Source: Synergistaceae bacterium UBA6101 (lineage in GTDB: Bacteria > Synergistota > Synergistia > Synergistales > Synergistaceae). Taken from it: 64,000 bases of DNA. This document shows positions 1 through 8,232 of this stretch, one piece after another (within the stretch, counting starts at the first letter, position 1; every line of letters starts with the position of its first letter). Below the pieces are notes generated by a model, which worked only from the letters and a program-made list of their open reading frames with translations, was not told where the DNA came from and did not search any database. Where the stretch lies: positions 1-64,000 of the forward strand of contig DIWR01000015.1 of NCBI GenBank assembly GCA_002428495.1, in the 5' to 3' direction. A program made the translations under genes and the position numbers.

Positions 1-306
1 TGACATTTTCCCTGATCATTGACAGGAAGATATTTCATTGACCAGATATTTCATTTAATTAATTCTGCCAAACCCACGGGCATCAAGATCCTGCAACGCT
101 GTTCCAATGATCCGCCGCCTTATTATACTCTGTTTTTTTGTGGACAGAAGTGAGCAAAATCATAATTATGGGATAAAAATAGTGAAATCCTGCACAACAT
201 TATGCAATTTATGTTAAAATTTTGACATTGGGGAAGACCTGCATCCTCTTTATTTGGATTGTTGGTCTTAGATAGATCGTAATAATACAATCAGGAGGGA
301 TTTTGT
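1..306. other. Intergenic region upstream of the AOR operon
   Basis: No convincing gene is seen here. The stretch is AT-rich and contains a TTGACA box at 222-227 without a good -10 at the usual distance. It also has an inverted repeat, AAGACC at 234-239 and GGTCTT at 264-269, in what would be the leader of the ferredoxin-AOR operon. The ribosome binding site AGGAGGGA lies just before the GTG start at 307. The promoter cannot be fixed from sequence alone. Confidence 0.4.
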
Positions 307-705
307 GTGAAAGTACTTCAGCTAAGAACGGAAAAATGCGTACAGTGCGGAGAATGCATGTCCGCATGTTCCAAGGCGTGGTTTAAAGAAGACTCTCCCG
401 CGCTTTCCAGGATCAAGGTGGAAAACAAAGCCACCTATTCCAATATCAATGTATGCAATCAGTGCGGAGCGTGCATCGAAGTCTGCCCGACAAAGGCACT
501 TGAGCGCGACGCAAACGGGATAGTGCAGGTCCGCAAAGATAAGTGCACATCCTGTCTTATGTGTGTTGGTTTCTGCCCATCCGCGAGTATGTTCTTCAAC
601 GGCACAAAGCAGACAGAGCCTTTCAAATGCATTTCATGCGGTATCTGTGCCAGGGCATGCCCGACCGGAGCGCTTGAGCTCCTTACCACACCGGAATCAA
701 AGTAA
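307..705 (+). CDS. Ferredoxin-type protein with four [4Fe-4S] clusters
   Basis: This 132-residue soluble electron carrier has four CX2CX2CX3C motifs, with cysteines at 11/14/17/21, 50/53/56/60, 80/83/86/90 and 108/111/114/118. It should therefore hold four [4Fe-4S] clusters. No signal peptide or membrane segment is seen. The start is a GTG with AGGAGGGA about 6 nt upstream. It sits 14 bp before an AOR-family gene, so it is probably the electron-transfer subunit of that enzyme, passing electrons between the tungsten site and ferredoxin or another carrier. This arrangement is known for several multi-subunit AOR-family enzymes. The partnership here is inferred from adjacency. Confidence 0.85.
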   Translation: MKVLQLRTEKCVQCGECMSACSKAWFKEDSPALSRIKVENKATYSNINVCNQCGACIEVCPTKALERDANGIVQVRKDKCTSCLMCVGFCPSASMFFNGTKQTEPFKCISCGICARACPTGALELLTTPESK

Positions 706-719
706 AAGGAGAGACAGAG

Positions 720-2909
720 ATGGAAATTAAAGAGATGAAACTTTTATCCGAATGGTCATATGAGCCGGCGAAGATCCACCGCGGATATGCAAAGGAGACT
801 CTATACGTCGGGCTTGGAAATAAAGACGGTAATTATAAGTTTGAAAAACGCCCCGTTTCTGAGGACATGATCGACAAATTCACTGGCGGACGCGGCTTCG
901 GCCTTAAGCTCTTATGGGACGCAGTGAAAGAAACGACCAAGTGGGATGATCCCGAGAACGAACTTGTCGTAGCAGGAGGTCCCTTCTGCGGTATCACTCA
1001 GTATCCCGGCACAGGGAAATCCTACACGGTATTCCTTTCCCCCGCAACGAAACAGACCTACAACAGCAACGCGGGTGGATACTTTGGTCCCTTCCTCAAG
1101 TTCTCGGGATTCGATGCTCTCGAGATCCAGGGAAAGGCAGACAGACCGGTAGTTGTTTTTATTGACGGAGACAACTACAAGGTACAGATCTTCGAGTCTA
1201 CCATTGAAGATAACAACGCATACTATATTTCCGAAGAACTGCATGAATATTTTGCAAAAGACGAAGAGGACAAACGTACGATATCCGTCATCTCAACAGG
1301 TATGGCAGCAAGGACCAGCTACATAGTCGGTCTTAACTTCAGCTTCTATGATGTGCGCAGAAAGGCAGTAAGGCTCAAGCAGGCAGGTCGCGGCGGCGGC
1401 GGAACTGTCCTCTGCGACAAGAACGTTACTGCAATAGTCGTAAAACGCACAAAGTTCACCGGGATGGAAAATGATCCCGTAGACGTCGAAACGATCATGA
1501 AGGCAGGAGCCAGCCTGCACAAGCGCATACACGACCACGACAACGAGCAGTGCAAGATGCGCGCAGCCGGCACCGCACACCTTACAGAGATCATGAACGA
1601 CTATGAACTGCTTCCTGTAAACAACTACAAATTCGGAAGCCATAAGGACATAGGCAATATAAGCTCGCATGAGTACATCAAGCTCTTCAGCCAGGGTATG
1701 GCGGACGGATGCTGGTACGGATGCTCGCTGGCATGCGCCAAGGCGGTAGACCACTTCCCGCTCCAGACCGGCCCCTGGAAGGGCAGAGAAGTTGTTGTCG
1801 ACGGACCTGAGTACGAGACGGCTGCGGGACTTGGCTCCAATGTCGGCGTATTCGATCCTCACTGGACGATAGAGGCCAATTTCTACGCTGACCATTACGG
1901 ACTGGATACGATCTCCCTCGGAACCACGATGGCATGGGTTTGTGAATGCTATGGACTGGGACTCATCAACAAAGAAAACACCCATGGACTTGAACTCACT
2001 TTCGGCAACAAGAAAGACCTTATGGAGCTGATCCACCGCATTGCACAGGGATCTGACGATTTCGCAGTAGCGACCGGCTGGGGCATCGAAGCCGCACGCG
2101 AGTACTACGCGAAGAACTACGGAGCAGACCTTGAAGTAATGAAAAAGATAGGGATGGTCTGCCAGGGTCTGGAAGCTTCAGAATACAGATGTCAGGAATC
2201 CATGGCTCAGTGGGGAGGATACTTCCTTACGCTTAAAGGGCCCCAGCATGACGAGGCATGGCTTATCTTCATGGACATGGTCAACAAGCAGCTGCCCTCT
2301 TATGAGGACAAAGCCGAAGCCCTTTACTTCTTCCCCTGCTTCCGTTTGTGGTTCTCTCTCCACGGACTTTGCAAGCTTCCTTGGAACGACATCGAACCAG
2401 TTGACAACAGCGTCAAATATAAGGGCATTGAGGCTGCAAGGGTACCTGAGCATCTTAATAACTACCTCAACATCTACACCGCTATAACAGGTAAGCCTCT
2501 CGACAGGGACGGAATGATCCTTCAGTCTGAAAAGGTTTACAACTTCGAACGGATATTCAACCTCCGCATGGGCAAAGGAACTTCGAAGTTCCATGAAGCT
2601 CCTGACCGCGGACTCGGTCCTGTCTGGGAAGACGAATGGATGGCAAGGCCCGACTATTTTGACGCCAAGCTTAAGGAGTTCGGCGAGGAGATAGAAGGCA
2701 AATCTGTCAAAGAGAAGATCGAGCTCCTCCAAAAGTATCGCCGTGCCCAGTGGGAGCAGCTCAAGGCGGCTGTCTACAAACGCCGCGGATGGAACAAGAA
2801 CGGCATCCCGACAATGAAGACAGTGAAGCGTCTCGGGATCGACTATCCGGAAGTCGTCGCCCTCCTTGAGAAACACCTCAAACCGGAAGACGAGTTCGAG
2901 GACGCATAG
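720..2909 (+). CDS. Aldehyde ferredoxin oxidoreductase family protein (tungsten/bis-pyranopterin enzyme), long form
   Basis: The 729-residue product belongs to the AOR family, whose members use a tungsten bis-pyranopterin cofactor and one [4Fe-4S] cluster to oxidise aldehydes to acids, or run the reverse. Visible family features are the N-terminal GGRGFG segment near residue 57, a CX3CX3C cluster motif at 331/335/339, GPEYET near 362 and GLDTISLG near 394. It is longer than classical AOR (about 600 residues), and its cysteine spacing differs from the usual CX2CX3C seen in the second AOR of this window (23492-25321). It may thus belong to a sub-branch with another substrate. It follows a ferredoxin gene and precedes a ThiS/MoaD-like gene. 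RBS AAAGGAGA precedes the ATG. The substrate cannot be read from the sequence. Confidence 0.85.
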   Translation: MEIKEMKLLSEWSYEPAKIHRGYAKETLYVGLGNKDGNYKFEKRPVSEDMIDKFTGGRGFGLKLLWDAVKETTKWDDPENELVVAGGPFCGITQYPGTGKSYTVFLSPATKQTYNSNAGGYFGPFLKFSGFDALEIQGKADRPVVVFIDGDNYKVQIFESTIEDNNAYYISEELHEYFAKDEEDKRTISVISTGMAARTSYIVGLNFSFYDVRRKAVRLKQAGRGGGGTVLCDKNVTAIVVKRTKFTGMENDPVDVETIMKAGASLHKRIHDHDNEQCKMRAAGTAHLTEIMNDYELLPVNNYKFGSHKDIGNISSHEYIKLFSQGMADGCWYGCSLACAKAVDHFPLQTGPWKGREVVVDGPEYETAAGLGSNVGVFDPHWTIEANFYADHYGLDTISLGTTMAWVCECYGLGLINKENTHGLELTFGNKKDLMELIHRIAQGSDDFAVATGWGIEAAREYYAKNYGADLEVMKKIGMVCQGLEASEYRCQESMAQWGGYFLTLKGPQHDEAWLIFMDMVNKQLPSYEDKAEALYFFPCFRLWFSLHGLCKLPWNDIEPVDNSVKYKGIEAARVPEHLNNYLNIYTAITGKPLDRDGMILQSEKVYNFERIFNLRMGKGTSKFHEAPDRGLGPVWEDEWMARPDYFDAKLKEFGEEIEGKSVKEKIELLQKYRRAQWEQLKAAVYKRRGWNKNGIPTMKTVKRLGIDYPEVVALLEKHLKPEDEFEDA

Positions 2910-2922
2910 GACGGGCGAAGAA

Positions 2923-3120
2923 ATGATTACGGTAAACGGGAACCAGTCTGATTGGGAGGAAGGCCTCACAGTAAAGAAGCTGCTGGAAAGGGAGAATTAC
3001 ACCTTCAGGATGCTGTCTGTGTGGATCAATGACCAGCCGGTCGAAAAGAAGGAATATCCCGCAAGACTGATCCCTGACGGAGCAAAAGTACAGGTGATAC
3101 ACAACATCAGCGGAGGTTAA
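2923..3120 (+). CDS. ThiS/MoaD-like sulfur-carrier protein
   Basis: A 65-residue ubiquitin-fold protein that ends in Gly-Gly, the tail that is adenylated and thiocarboxylated in ThiS and MoaD. The start was placed at the ATG at 2923 rather than at an earlier in-frame codon inside the AOR gene, because the protein then begins MITVNG as family members do. It lies 13 bp after the AOR stop and ends the operon before a strong terminator. MoaD supplies sulfur for the pterin dithiolene, so a dedicated carrier for the AOR tungstopterin is a natural reading. A ThiS-like role cannot be excluded. Confidence 0.75.
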   Translation: MITVNGNQSDWEEGLTVKKLLERENYTFRMLSVWINDQPVEKKEYPARLIPDGAKVQVIHNISGG

Positions 3121-3153
3121 CTGCTACTAAAGACAACAATCAGCTGATAATAT

Positions 3154-3192
3154 AAGGTGGGGAATGTTCTTTTGGACAGACCCCGCCTTTTG
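3154..3192 (+). terminator. Rho-independent terminator of the ferredoxin-AOR operon
   Basis: Inverted repeat AAGGTGGGG (3154-3162) and CCCCGCCTT (3181-3189), followed by a T-rich run on the + strand. It lies between the MoaD-like gene and the convergent racemase gene. Confidence 0.75.
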
Positions 3193-3213
3193 ATTTTCCG
3201 TAGATAATTCTGA

Positions 3214-4290
3214 TCATTTATCTCTTATATAGACCCGTTCCACATAATCAGAGTTAAAAGCCTGCAGCATCCCGCCATATCTTTTAAATGCAAAAATAAG
3301 AGAGTCTCCGAGTTTTGCTCTTTGGGGGGCTTCCTCTATATCAAGCACCAGATGATCGCTGGATGCTCCCAGAACATGCACTCCTTCACTTAATGGATCA
3401 AGATCTTCAGGGATAACGTCCTGTTTTCCAAGTGCGGCGATCCCTCTCCATCGCATCCCTCTGTCTGCAAAAACAGGGACATTTCCAAAAGCATCTGTCC
3501 CTATAGATCCTATCGGTTTGGAAGGTTTTTTTTCAATTTCAACATATTCAGCAGAAAGAAGCACAGTATCTTGTCTTAATTCTTTAATATCATTGGTTCC
3601 GCACTTTCCCCGGAGCATAGCTCCCCCTATCCTCAGATGATTTATTCCTACGGGTTTGATCTCCCCGTTGACTATTGGATAATAAAGGTTGGTCCCTCCT
3701 CCGGAAATTAGCCATTCTTCTTTTCCCAGAGCCCTTTTAAGATCCAAGGCAATTTTAACCAGCATGCTTAAGTTTTCTTCGGAAGGCATAACACCCCCGA
3801 AACAGCCAAAATTAGTTCCCGCACCTATGCAGTTGACCCATTTGCATTTACGTAAAACGTCTGCTGCCACATATATTCTGTCAGGCCAGATGCCTTCCCT
3901 CAAATCACCAATATCTATCATAAGAAGAACTTTAAATTCTTTCTTTTCTAAGGAACATATTTTTTCAAGTTCCATAATTGTTTCAGGCATTGAGATCAGA
4001 GACCAGTCGGCATATAAGACCACAGAGGGGAGTTCGCTAATCATAGGGATCCTAAGCAATCCCAGAGAACACTTTATCCCGCCCTCCCTAAGCCTGACAA
4101 TATTCTTCATTCTGCTGTCCATCAATGAATGTATTCCGCCTTCAAGGATCGCATTTGAAATTTGAATATCACCGCAGACACACTTGACTACAGAATCTGC
4201 CCTGATTTCCTCAGACATGCATCTTTTCCTTATGGCTGAAGCATTGTGGGTCAACGCATCCAGATTGATGATGAGTTGTGGGTTTATCAT
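3214..4290 (-). CDS. PLP-dependent amino-acid racemase, alanine/ornithine racemase family
   Basis: A 358-residue fold-III PLP enzyme resembling clostridial ornithine racemase and the alanine racemase N-terminal barrel. The N-terminal segment around Lys36 (SVVKCVCGD) fits the PLP-binding lysine. GAGTNFGCFGG and the GGGT and INHLRIGGAM segments match family positions that bind substrate and phosphate. It would interconvert L- and D-forms of an amino acid, possibly a basic one. It is the last gene of the cluster, and its ATG overlaps the stop of the upstream ABC ATPase by four bases, so translation is probably coupled. No clear ribosome binding site is seen. Family assignment is firm; substrate is inference. 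Confidence 0.8.
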   Translation of the reverse strand: MINPQLIINLDALTHNASAIRKRCMSEEIRADSVVKCVCGDIQISNAILEGGIHSLMDSRMKNIVRLREGGIKCSLGLLRIPMISELPSVVLYADWSLISMPETIMELEKICSLEKKEFKVLLMIDIGDLREGIWPDRIYVAADVLRKCKWVNCIGAGTNFGCFGGVMPSEENLSMLVKIALDLKRALGKEEWLISGGGTNLYYPIVNGEIKPVGINHLRIGGAMLRGKCGTNDIKELRQDTVLLSAEYVEIEKKPSKPIGSIGTDAFGNVPVFADRGMRWRGIAALGKQDVIPEDLDPLSEGVHVLGASSDHLVLDIEEAPQRAKLGDSLIFAFKRYGGMLQAFNSDYVERVYIRDK

Positions 4291-5267
4291 TTGTCAGCTG
4301 ACCAGCATGCGATGAAATGCTCGGACTCTATTTCTTTGAGGACAGGTGTCTGTTTAAGGCATTGTTCTGTGTGCCGTATGCACCTGTGGGCAAAAACACA
4401 GCCGGTAAAGTCTTCGGTAGGAGCACTTGGGACCTCGCCTGACAGTACTACAGATTCCATACTGCGTTTGCCCAGGACAGGAACAGCGCTTAGCAGTGTC
4501 TTTGTATATGGATGCAGAGGATTTTCAAAAATACGGCTGTACGGTCCGTATTCGACAAGGCAGCCCAGATACATTATTCCGACTCGATCACTCACATGTC
4601 GTACGACTGCAAGGTCATGGGCGATAAACATAAAGGAAAGGCTGAACTCTTCCCTCAGATCAAGAAGAAGATTCAATATTTGTGCCTGTATTGAAACATC
4701 CAGGGCTGAGACCGGCTCATCGGCGATGATAAAATCAGGCGCGACTGCAAGTGCTCGCGCAATACTGATCCTCTGCCTCTGCCCCCCGGAGAATTGATGC
4801 GGGTATCTGTCGACCTGAGACCTCAGGACGCCCACTTTGTCGAGGTAATACATGGCTTTCTCTTCCGCCTCACTGCGATTTTTTGCCAGCTTATGAAACA
4901 TTATCGGCTGTGTCACTATCTCCTTGACGGTATGCCTTGGATTCAGTGACGAATAAGGGTTCTGAAAGACCATCTGCATCTTTTTCCTGTATGGTCTCAG
5001 CTCCTTTTCAGCAAATCTGGAAATATCTGTTCCGTCATAAATAATTTTGCCTTCATCGGGTTCGTAAAGTCTTATTATCGTTCTTGCGGCAGTAGATTTG
5101 CCACAGCCTGACTCTCCAACCAACCCAAAAATTTCTTTTCTTTTTATTGAAACAGAAAAATTCTTCACAGCATTTACATATTTGATCTTTTCAAAAATAC
5201 CGGTTCTTGCAAGAGGGAATTTTTTGGTCATGTTCCGTACATCCAGAAGCAGATCCTCTCCGGCCAT
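4287..5267 (-). CDS. Oligopeptide/dipeptide ABC transporter ATP-binding protein (OppF/DppF type)
   Basis: 326-residue cytoplasmic ATPase that powers peptide import. The Walker A GESGCGKST is at 51-59, followed by the Q-loop in MVFQNPYSS, the signature FSGGQRQR and the Walker B IIADEPVSALD. The C-terminal extension carries the cysteine pattern typical of Opp/Dpp ATPases (C and RC in GCVFAHRC, then two more cysteines). It pairs with the preceding ATPase gene, with which its start overlaps, and has a good GGAGGA site. The third to fifth genes upstream provide permeases and a binding protein, giving a complete importer. Confidence 0.92.
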   Translation of the reverse strand: MAGEDLLLDVRNMTKKFPLARTGIFEKIKYVNAVKNFSVSIKRKEIFGLVGESGCGKSTAARTIIRLYEPDEGKIIYDGTDISRFAEKELRPYRKKMQMVFQNPYSSLNPRHTVKEIVTQPIMFHKLAKNRSEAEEKAMYYLDKVGVLRSQVDRYPHQFSGGQRQRISIARALAVAPDFIIADEPVSALDVSIQAQILNLLLDLREEFSLSFMFIAHDLAVVRHVSDRVGIMYLGCLVEYGPYSRIFENPLHPYTKTLLSAVPVLGKRSMESVVLSGEVPSAPTEDFTGCVFAHRCIRHTEQCLKQTPVLKEIESEHFIACWSADK

Positions 5268-6271
5268 CAGAAATTCCTCCTTCCTGCAAAATGGCAGCTT
5301 ACATAATGCCCTTCCTCAATTTCCCTCAACCGGGGGTATTCCGCTTCGCAGATCTTCTGCCCCAATTCACACCTGGGATAAAATGAGCATCCCGGAGGCA
5401 TTTCAAAAGGATTAGGGACCATTCCCGATATCTGGTGAAGCATTTTTCTTTCCCCGGTCATTTTAGGTATGGATTCCAGCAATCCAACGGTGTAAGGATG
5501 CGCAGGCATTGAAATAACACTCTCCGAAGATCCTTTTTCAATCACACGGCCGCAGTACATGACGATTATGTTGTCAGAGACGCCTGAGACCAGAGAGAGG
5601 TCGTGTGTTATTAGGATCATCGAGCTATTGTTGCTTTTGACAAGCTGATAGAGACGCTTCATAAGCTGAGCCTGAACTGTTACGTCAAGGGCGGTAGTCG
5701 GTTCATCTGCAATTATGAGCGAAGGCGAAGTTGCGAGAGAAATTGCAATTATTACTCTCTGTCTCATCCCGCCGCTGAATTGATGCGGATAATAGTTTAC
5801 CCTGCTTTCGGGAGATGGAATACCAACAAGTCTTAAAAGTTCAACAGCCCTATTGTGAGCTTCTTTACCTCTTAGTCCTCCATGGAGCTCGAGGGTCTCA
5901 CATATCTGTTTTTTTATTGTATAGACAGGGTTGAGTGAAGTCATTGGATCCTGGAAAATCATCGATATCTTGTTTCCTCTTATCTTTTCCATTTCCCTTT
6001 CAGATTTCTTCAGAAGGGAATCTCCCTCAAAAATTATTTCTCCACCTTCTATCCTGCCGGGTGAATCTATCAGTCTGAGTACAGAAAACCCTGTCACAGA
6101 CTTTCCGCACCCTGATTCACCCACAACACCAAGTATATCCCCTCTTTTTAGGGAGAAGCTGACGCCGTCTACGGCTTTCACCACACCTTTGAACGTGTGG
6201 AAATATGTTTTAAGTTCACGCACATCGAGGAGAAATTCGGACTCCTTTCTGACTTCACGGATATTTGTCAT
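5267..6271 (-). CDS. Oligopeptide/dipeptide ABC transporter ATP-binding protein (OppD/DppD type)
   Basis: 334-residue ATPase of a peptide importer. Walker A GESGCGKS is at 51-58, then FQDPMTSLNPV, the signature FSGGMRQR and Walker B IIADEPTTALD. The C-terminal oligopeptide/dipeptide domain contains the cysteine-rich segment PPGCSFYPRC seen in DppD-like proteins. It is the first of two ATPase genes in the cluster and sits 11 bp after the permease gene. It works as a heterodimer with the product of 4287-5267. Confidence 0.92.
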   Translation of the reverse strand: MTNIREVRKESEFLLDVRELKTYFHTFKGVVKAVDGVSFSLKRGDILGVVGESGCGKSVTGFSVLRLIDSPGRIEGGEIIFEGDSLLKKSEREMEKIRGNKISMIFQDPMTSLNPVYTIKKQICETLELHGGLRGKEAHNRAVELLRLVGIPSPESRVNYYPHQFSGGMRQRVIIAISLATSPSLIIADEPTTALDVTVQAQLMKRLYQLVKSNNSSMILITHDLSLVSGVSDNIIVMYCGRVIEKGSSESVISMPAHPYTVGLLESIPKMTGERKMLHQISGMVPNPFEMPPGCSFYPRCELGQKICEAEYPRLREIEEGHYVSCHFAGRRNF

Positions 6272-6282
6272 CTCACCAGCAC

Positions 6283-7176
6283 CTACTTCAAACGGGGGTT
6301 GAACTCATCTCTGAGAAAATCACCAAGAAGGTTCATTCCAACCACCAGCAGCATCAGCACAAGGCCCGGGAATACCGATACCCACCACAGGCCGCTGAAT
6401 AATACTATGTAGCCCTGTGCGACCAGCAAACCAAGAGAAGGTTCCGTTATGGGGATGCCTATCCCAAGGAAGCTTAGTGTCGCTTCGCTCAATATCACAG
6501 TTCCTATCTGCAGCGTTGCAATGACAATAACGGGTGTCATGACGTTGGGAAGTATATGTTTGAAAAGGATGACCCTCTCCGGAAAGCCGATAACTTTTGC
6601 TGCTTCTACATATTCCTTGCTCTTTTCAGACATCGTCGTTCCGCGTACTGTCCTCGCATATGTTACCCATCCGGAAAATGCAAGCGCCAGTATTATCTTC
6701 CACACGCCTCTTCCAAAGGCGATGAGCACCAACATTGCTATGAGCAAACTGGGGAAAGAGAGCTGGACGTTTACCAGTCCCATGATAAAAGAGTCGAGGC
6801 GCCCTCCCTTGTATCCGGAGATCAGCCCTAGTGTGGTACCGGCTATCATGCATATGATCGTGACGCAGAATCCTATCGTTACAGACATCCTTACACCGTA
6901 AACTATCGCGCTTACCATGTCGCGGCCCTGATCATCGGTCCCAAGTATAAAGCGCGGATCGGAGCCCTCCTGCCAGATAGGAGGTTTGTAGGAATCGTTC
7001 AGGTCAAGCTGGGCAAGATCATATGGGTTCTGACTGACCATATGCGGTCCGAATATAGCAGTGAACAGGAATACAAGGATTATGAGCGCTCCGGCTATCG
7101 CAAAAGGGTTACGTTTGAAATTATAGAGTCCTTCAGACTTTATGATCTTTGAGATCAAAGATTTATTATCCATCAT
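6283..7176 (-). CDS. Peptide ABC transporter permease (OppC/DppC type)
   Basis: Inner-membrane permease with an N-terminal cytoplasmic segment, a first membrane helix (about residues 27-47) and five further helices. The EAA-type loop is in the second half (EAAKVIGFPERVILFKHILPN), where the ATPase docks. The start was taken at the ATG at 7176, which has AGGTGA just upstream; a GTG two codons earlier overlaps the stop of the preceding permease and lacks spacing. About 297 residues, normal for DppC. It forms the channel with the product of 7179-8144. Confidence 0.9.
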   Translation of the reverse strand: MMDNKSLISKIIKSEGLYNFKRNPFAIAGALIILVFLFTAIFGPHMVSQNPYDLAQLDLNDSYKPPIWQEGSDPRFILGTDDQGRDMVSAIVYGVRMSVTIGFCVTIICMIAGTTLGLISGYKGGRLDSFIMGLVNVQLSFPSLLIAMLVLIAFGRGVWKIILALAFSGWVTYARTVRGTTMSEKSKEYVEAAKVIGFPERVILFKHILPNVMTPVIVIATLQIGTVILSEATLSFLGIGIPITEPSLGLLVAQGYIVLFSGLWWVSVFPGLVLMLLVVGMNLLGDFLRDEFNPRLK

Positions 7177-7178
7177 GA

Positions 7179-8144
7179 TCACCTCAGGTCTATCCGGGGA
7201 TCAACAACAGTATATAAAATATCAACTATAAAATTGATAACGACAAAGAGCATTGATGCCAGCATCAGGTAGGCAATTATCACAGGCCTGTCTGATATGT
7301 TTATTGAATCTATCAATAGTTTTCCCATTCCGGGCCATGCAAAGATCGTTTCTGTTATCGTCGCAAAAACTACCAGCCCTCCGAATTCAAGACCATAAAC
7401 TGTAATGACCGGGATGAGTGCATTTTTTAAGGCATGTCCATAGAGAACATCGTGAGGACTTACGCCTTTAGCCTTGGCAAATTTGATATAATCCTGGCGA
7501 AGGACCTCCATCATTCCTGCCCTTGTAAGTCTAAGCTGAGTGGCAAGCTGCTGCACAGCAAGGGTTATTGCAGGCAGTATCAGATGCTTGATCCCGTCCC
7601 AGGTAAGGAAGCTCAGTCTCATTCCCCAGACAATAACAACATCTCCGCGGCCGGATGAGGGCAACCATCCTAGCTGGACAGAAAAGACAAGTATAAGAAC
7701 TATTCCAAACCAGAATGTCGGCATGGAGATGCAGAGCAGTGAGAGCGAAAGTATGCTTCTGCTGGCAAATGTGTTCGGGTGGGCTCCTACATATACACCG
7801 AGCGGTATAGCTATCAGTGCGGCAATAAACATGGCGAGGACAACTATCTCAAGAGTCGCCGGCATACGTTCGAAGATAAGCTTCATTGCAGGTTCCCTGA
7901 AGACGAAAGAGTTGCCCAGGTCTCCATGAATTACATTCACTACAAACAGCTTGTACTGTTCCCACGGGGAACTGTCCAACCCCATCGCAGCCCTGGCTTT
8001 TGCCAGTTCTTCCGGGGAGGCTTCCGGAGGAAGGAGCAGTACAGCCGGATCACCCAGCATATTGACAAATATAAAGACGATCGTTGCAACTATTGCAATA
8101 ACGATGATCATTTGGATAAATCTCTTTATGACGTAAAAGAGCAA
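7179..8144 (-). CDS. Peptide ABC transporter permease (OppB/DppB type)
   Basis: 321-residue inner-membrane permease with six predicted helices and the usual DppB layout: a first helix at about 10-30, a long periplasmic loop, then five helices with an EAA-like loop near residues 220-240 (KFAKAKGVSPHDVLYGHALKN). The start is a TTG codon, six bases after GGAGGG. It pairs with the DppC-like protein encoded next. The 88-bp gap to the binding-protein gene may lower expression of the membrane parts relative to the binding protein. Confidence 0.9.
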   Translation of the reverse strand: MLFYVIKRFIQMIIVIAIVATIVFIFVNMLGDPAVLLLPPEASPEELAKARAAMGLDSSPWEQYKLFVVNVIHGDLGNSFVFREPAMKLIFERMPATLEIVVLAMFIAALIAIPLGVYVGAHPNTFASRSILSLSLLCISMPTFWFGIVLILVFSVQLGWLPSSGRGDVVIVWGMRLSFLTWDGIKHLILPAITLAVQQLATQLRLTRAGMMEVLRQDYIKFAKAKGVSPHDVLYGHALKNALIPVITVYGLEFGGLVVFATITETIFAWPGMGKLLIDSINISDRPVIIAYLMLASMLFVVINFIVDILYTVVDPRIDLR

Positions 8145-8232
8145 CTTCAGCCCTCCTCACCATCCGACAGATATAGTGCTATGAGAGGAAAGGAAACCAT
8201 TTAGTCTCCTTCCCTCCCGATATTACGTCAGC

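Noticed and set aside
215..250. Sigma-54 promoter upstream of the ferredoxin-AOR operon
   Set aside because: A GG...GC pair is present, but the spacing is 9 rather than 10 bases and the -12 region does not fit.
1293..2036. 247-codon open frame antisense to the first AOR gene
   Set aside because: A shadow of the AOR gene on the opposite strand; composition and lack of family match show that it is not a gene. Similar long shadows at 2178-2969 and 39310-40023 were dropped for the same reason.
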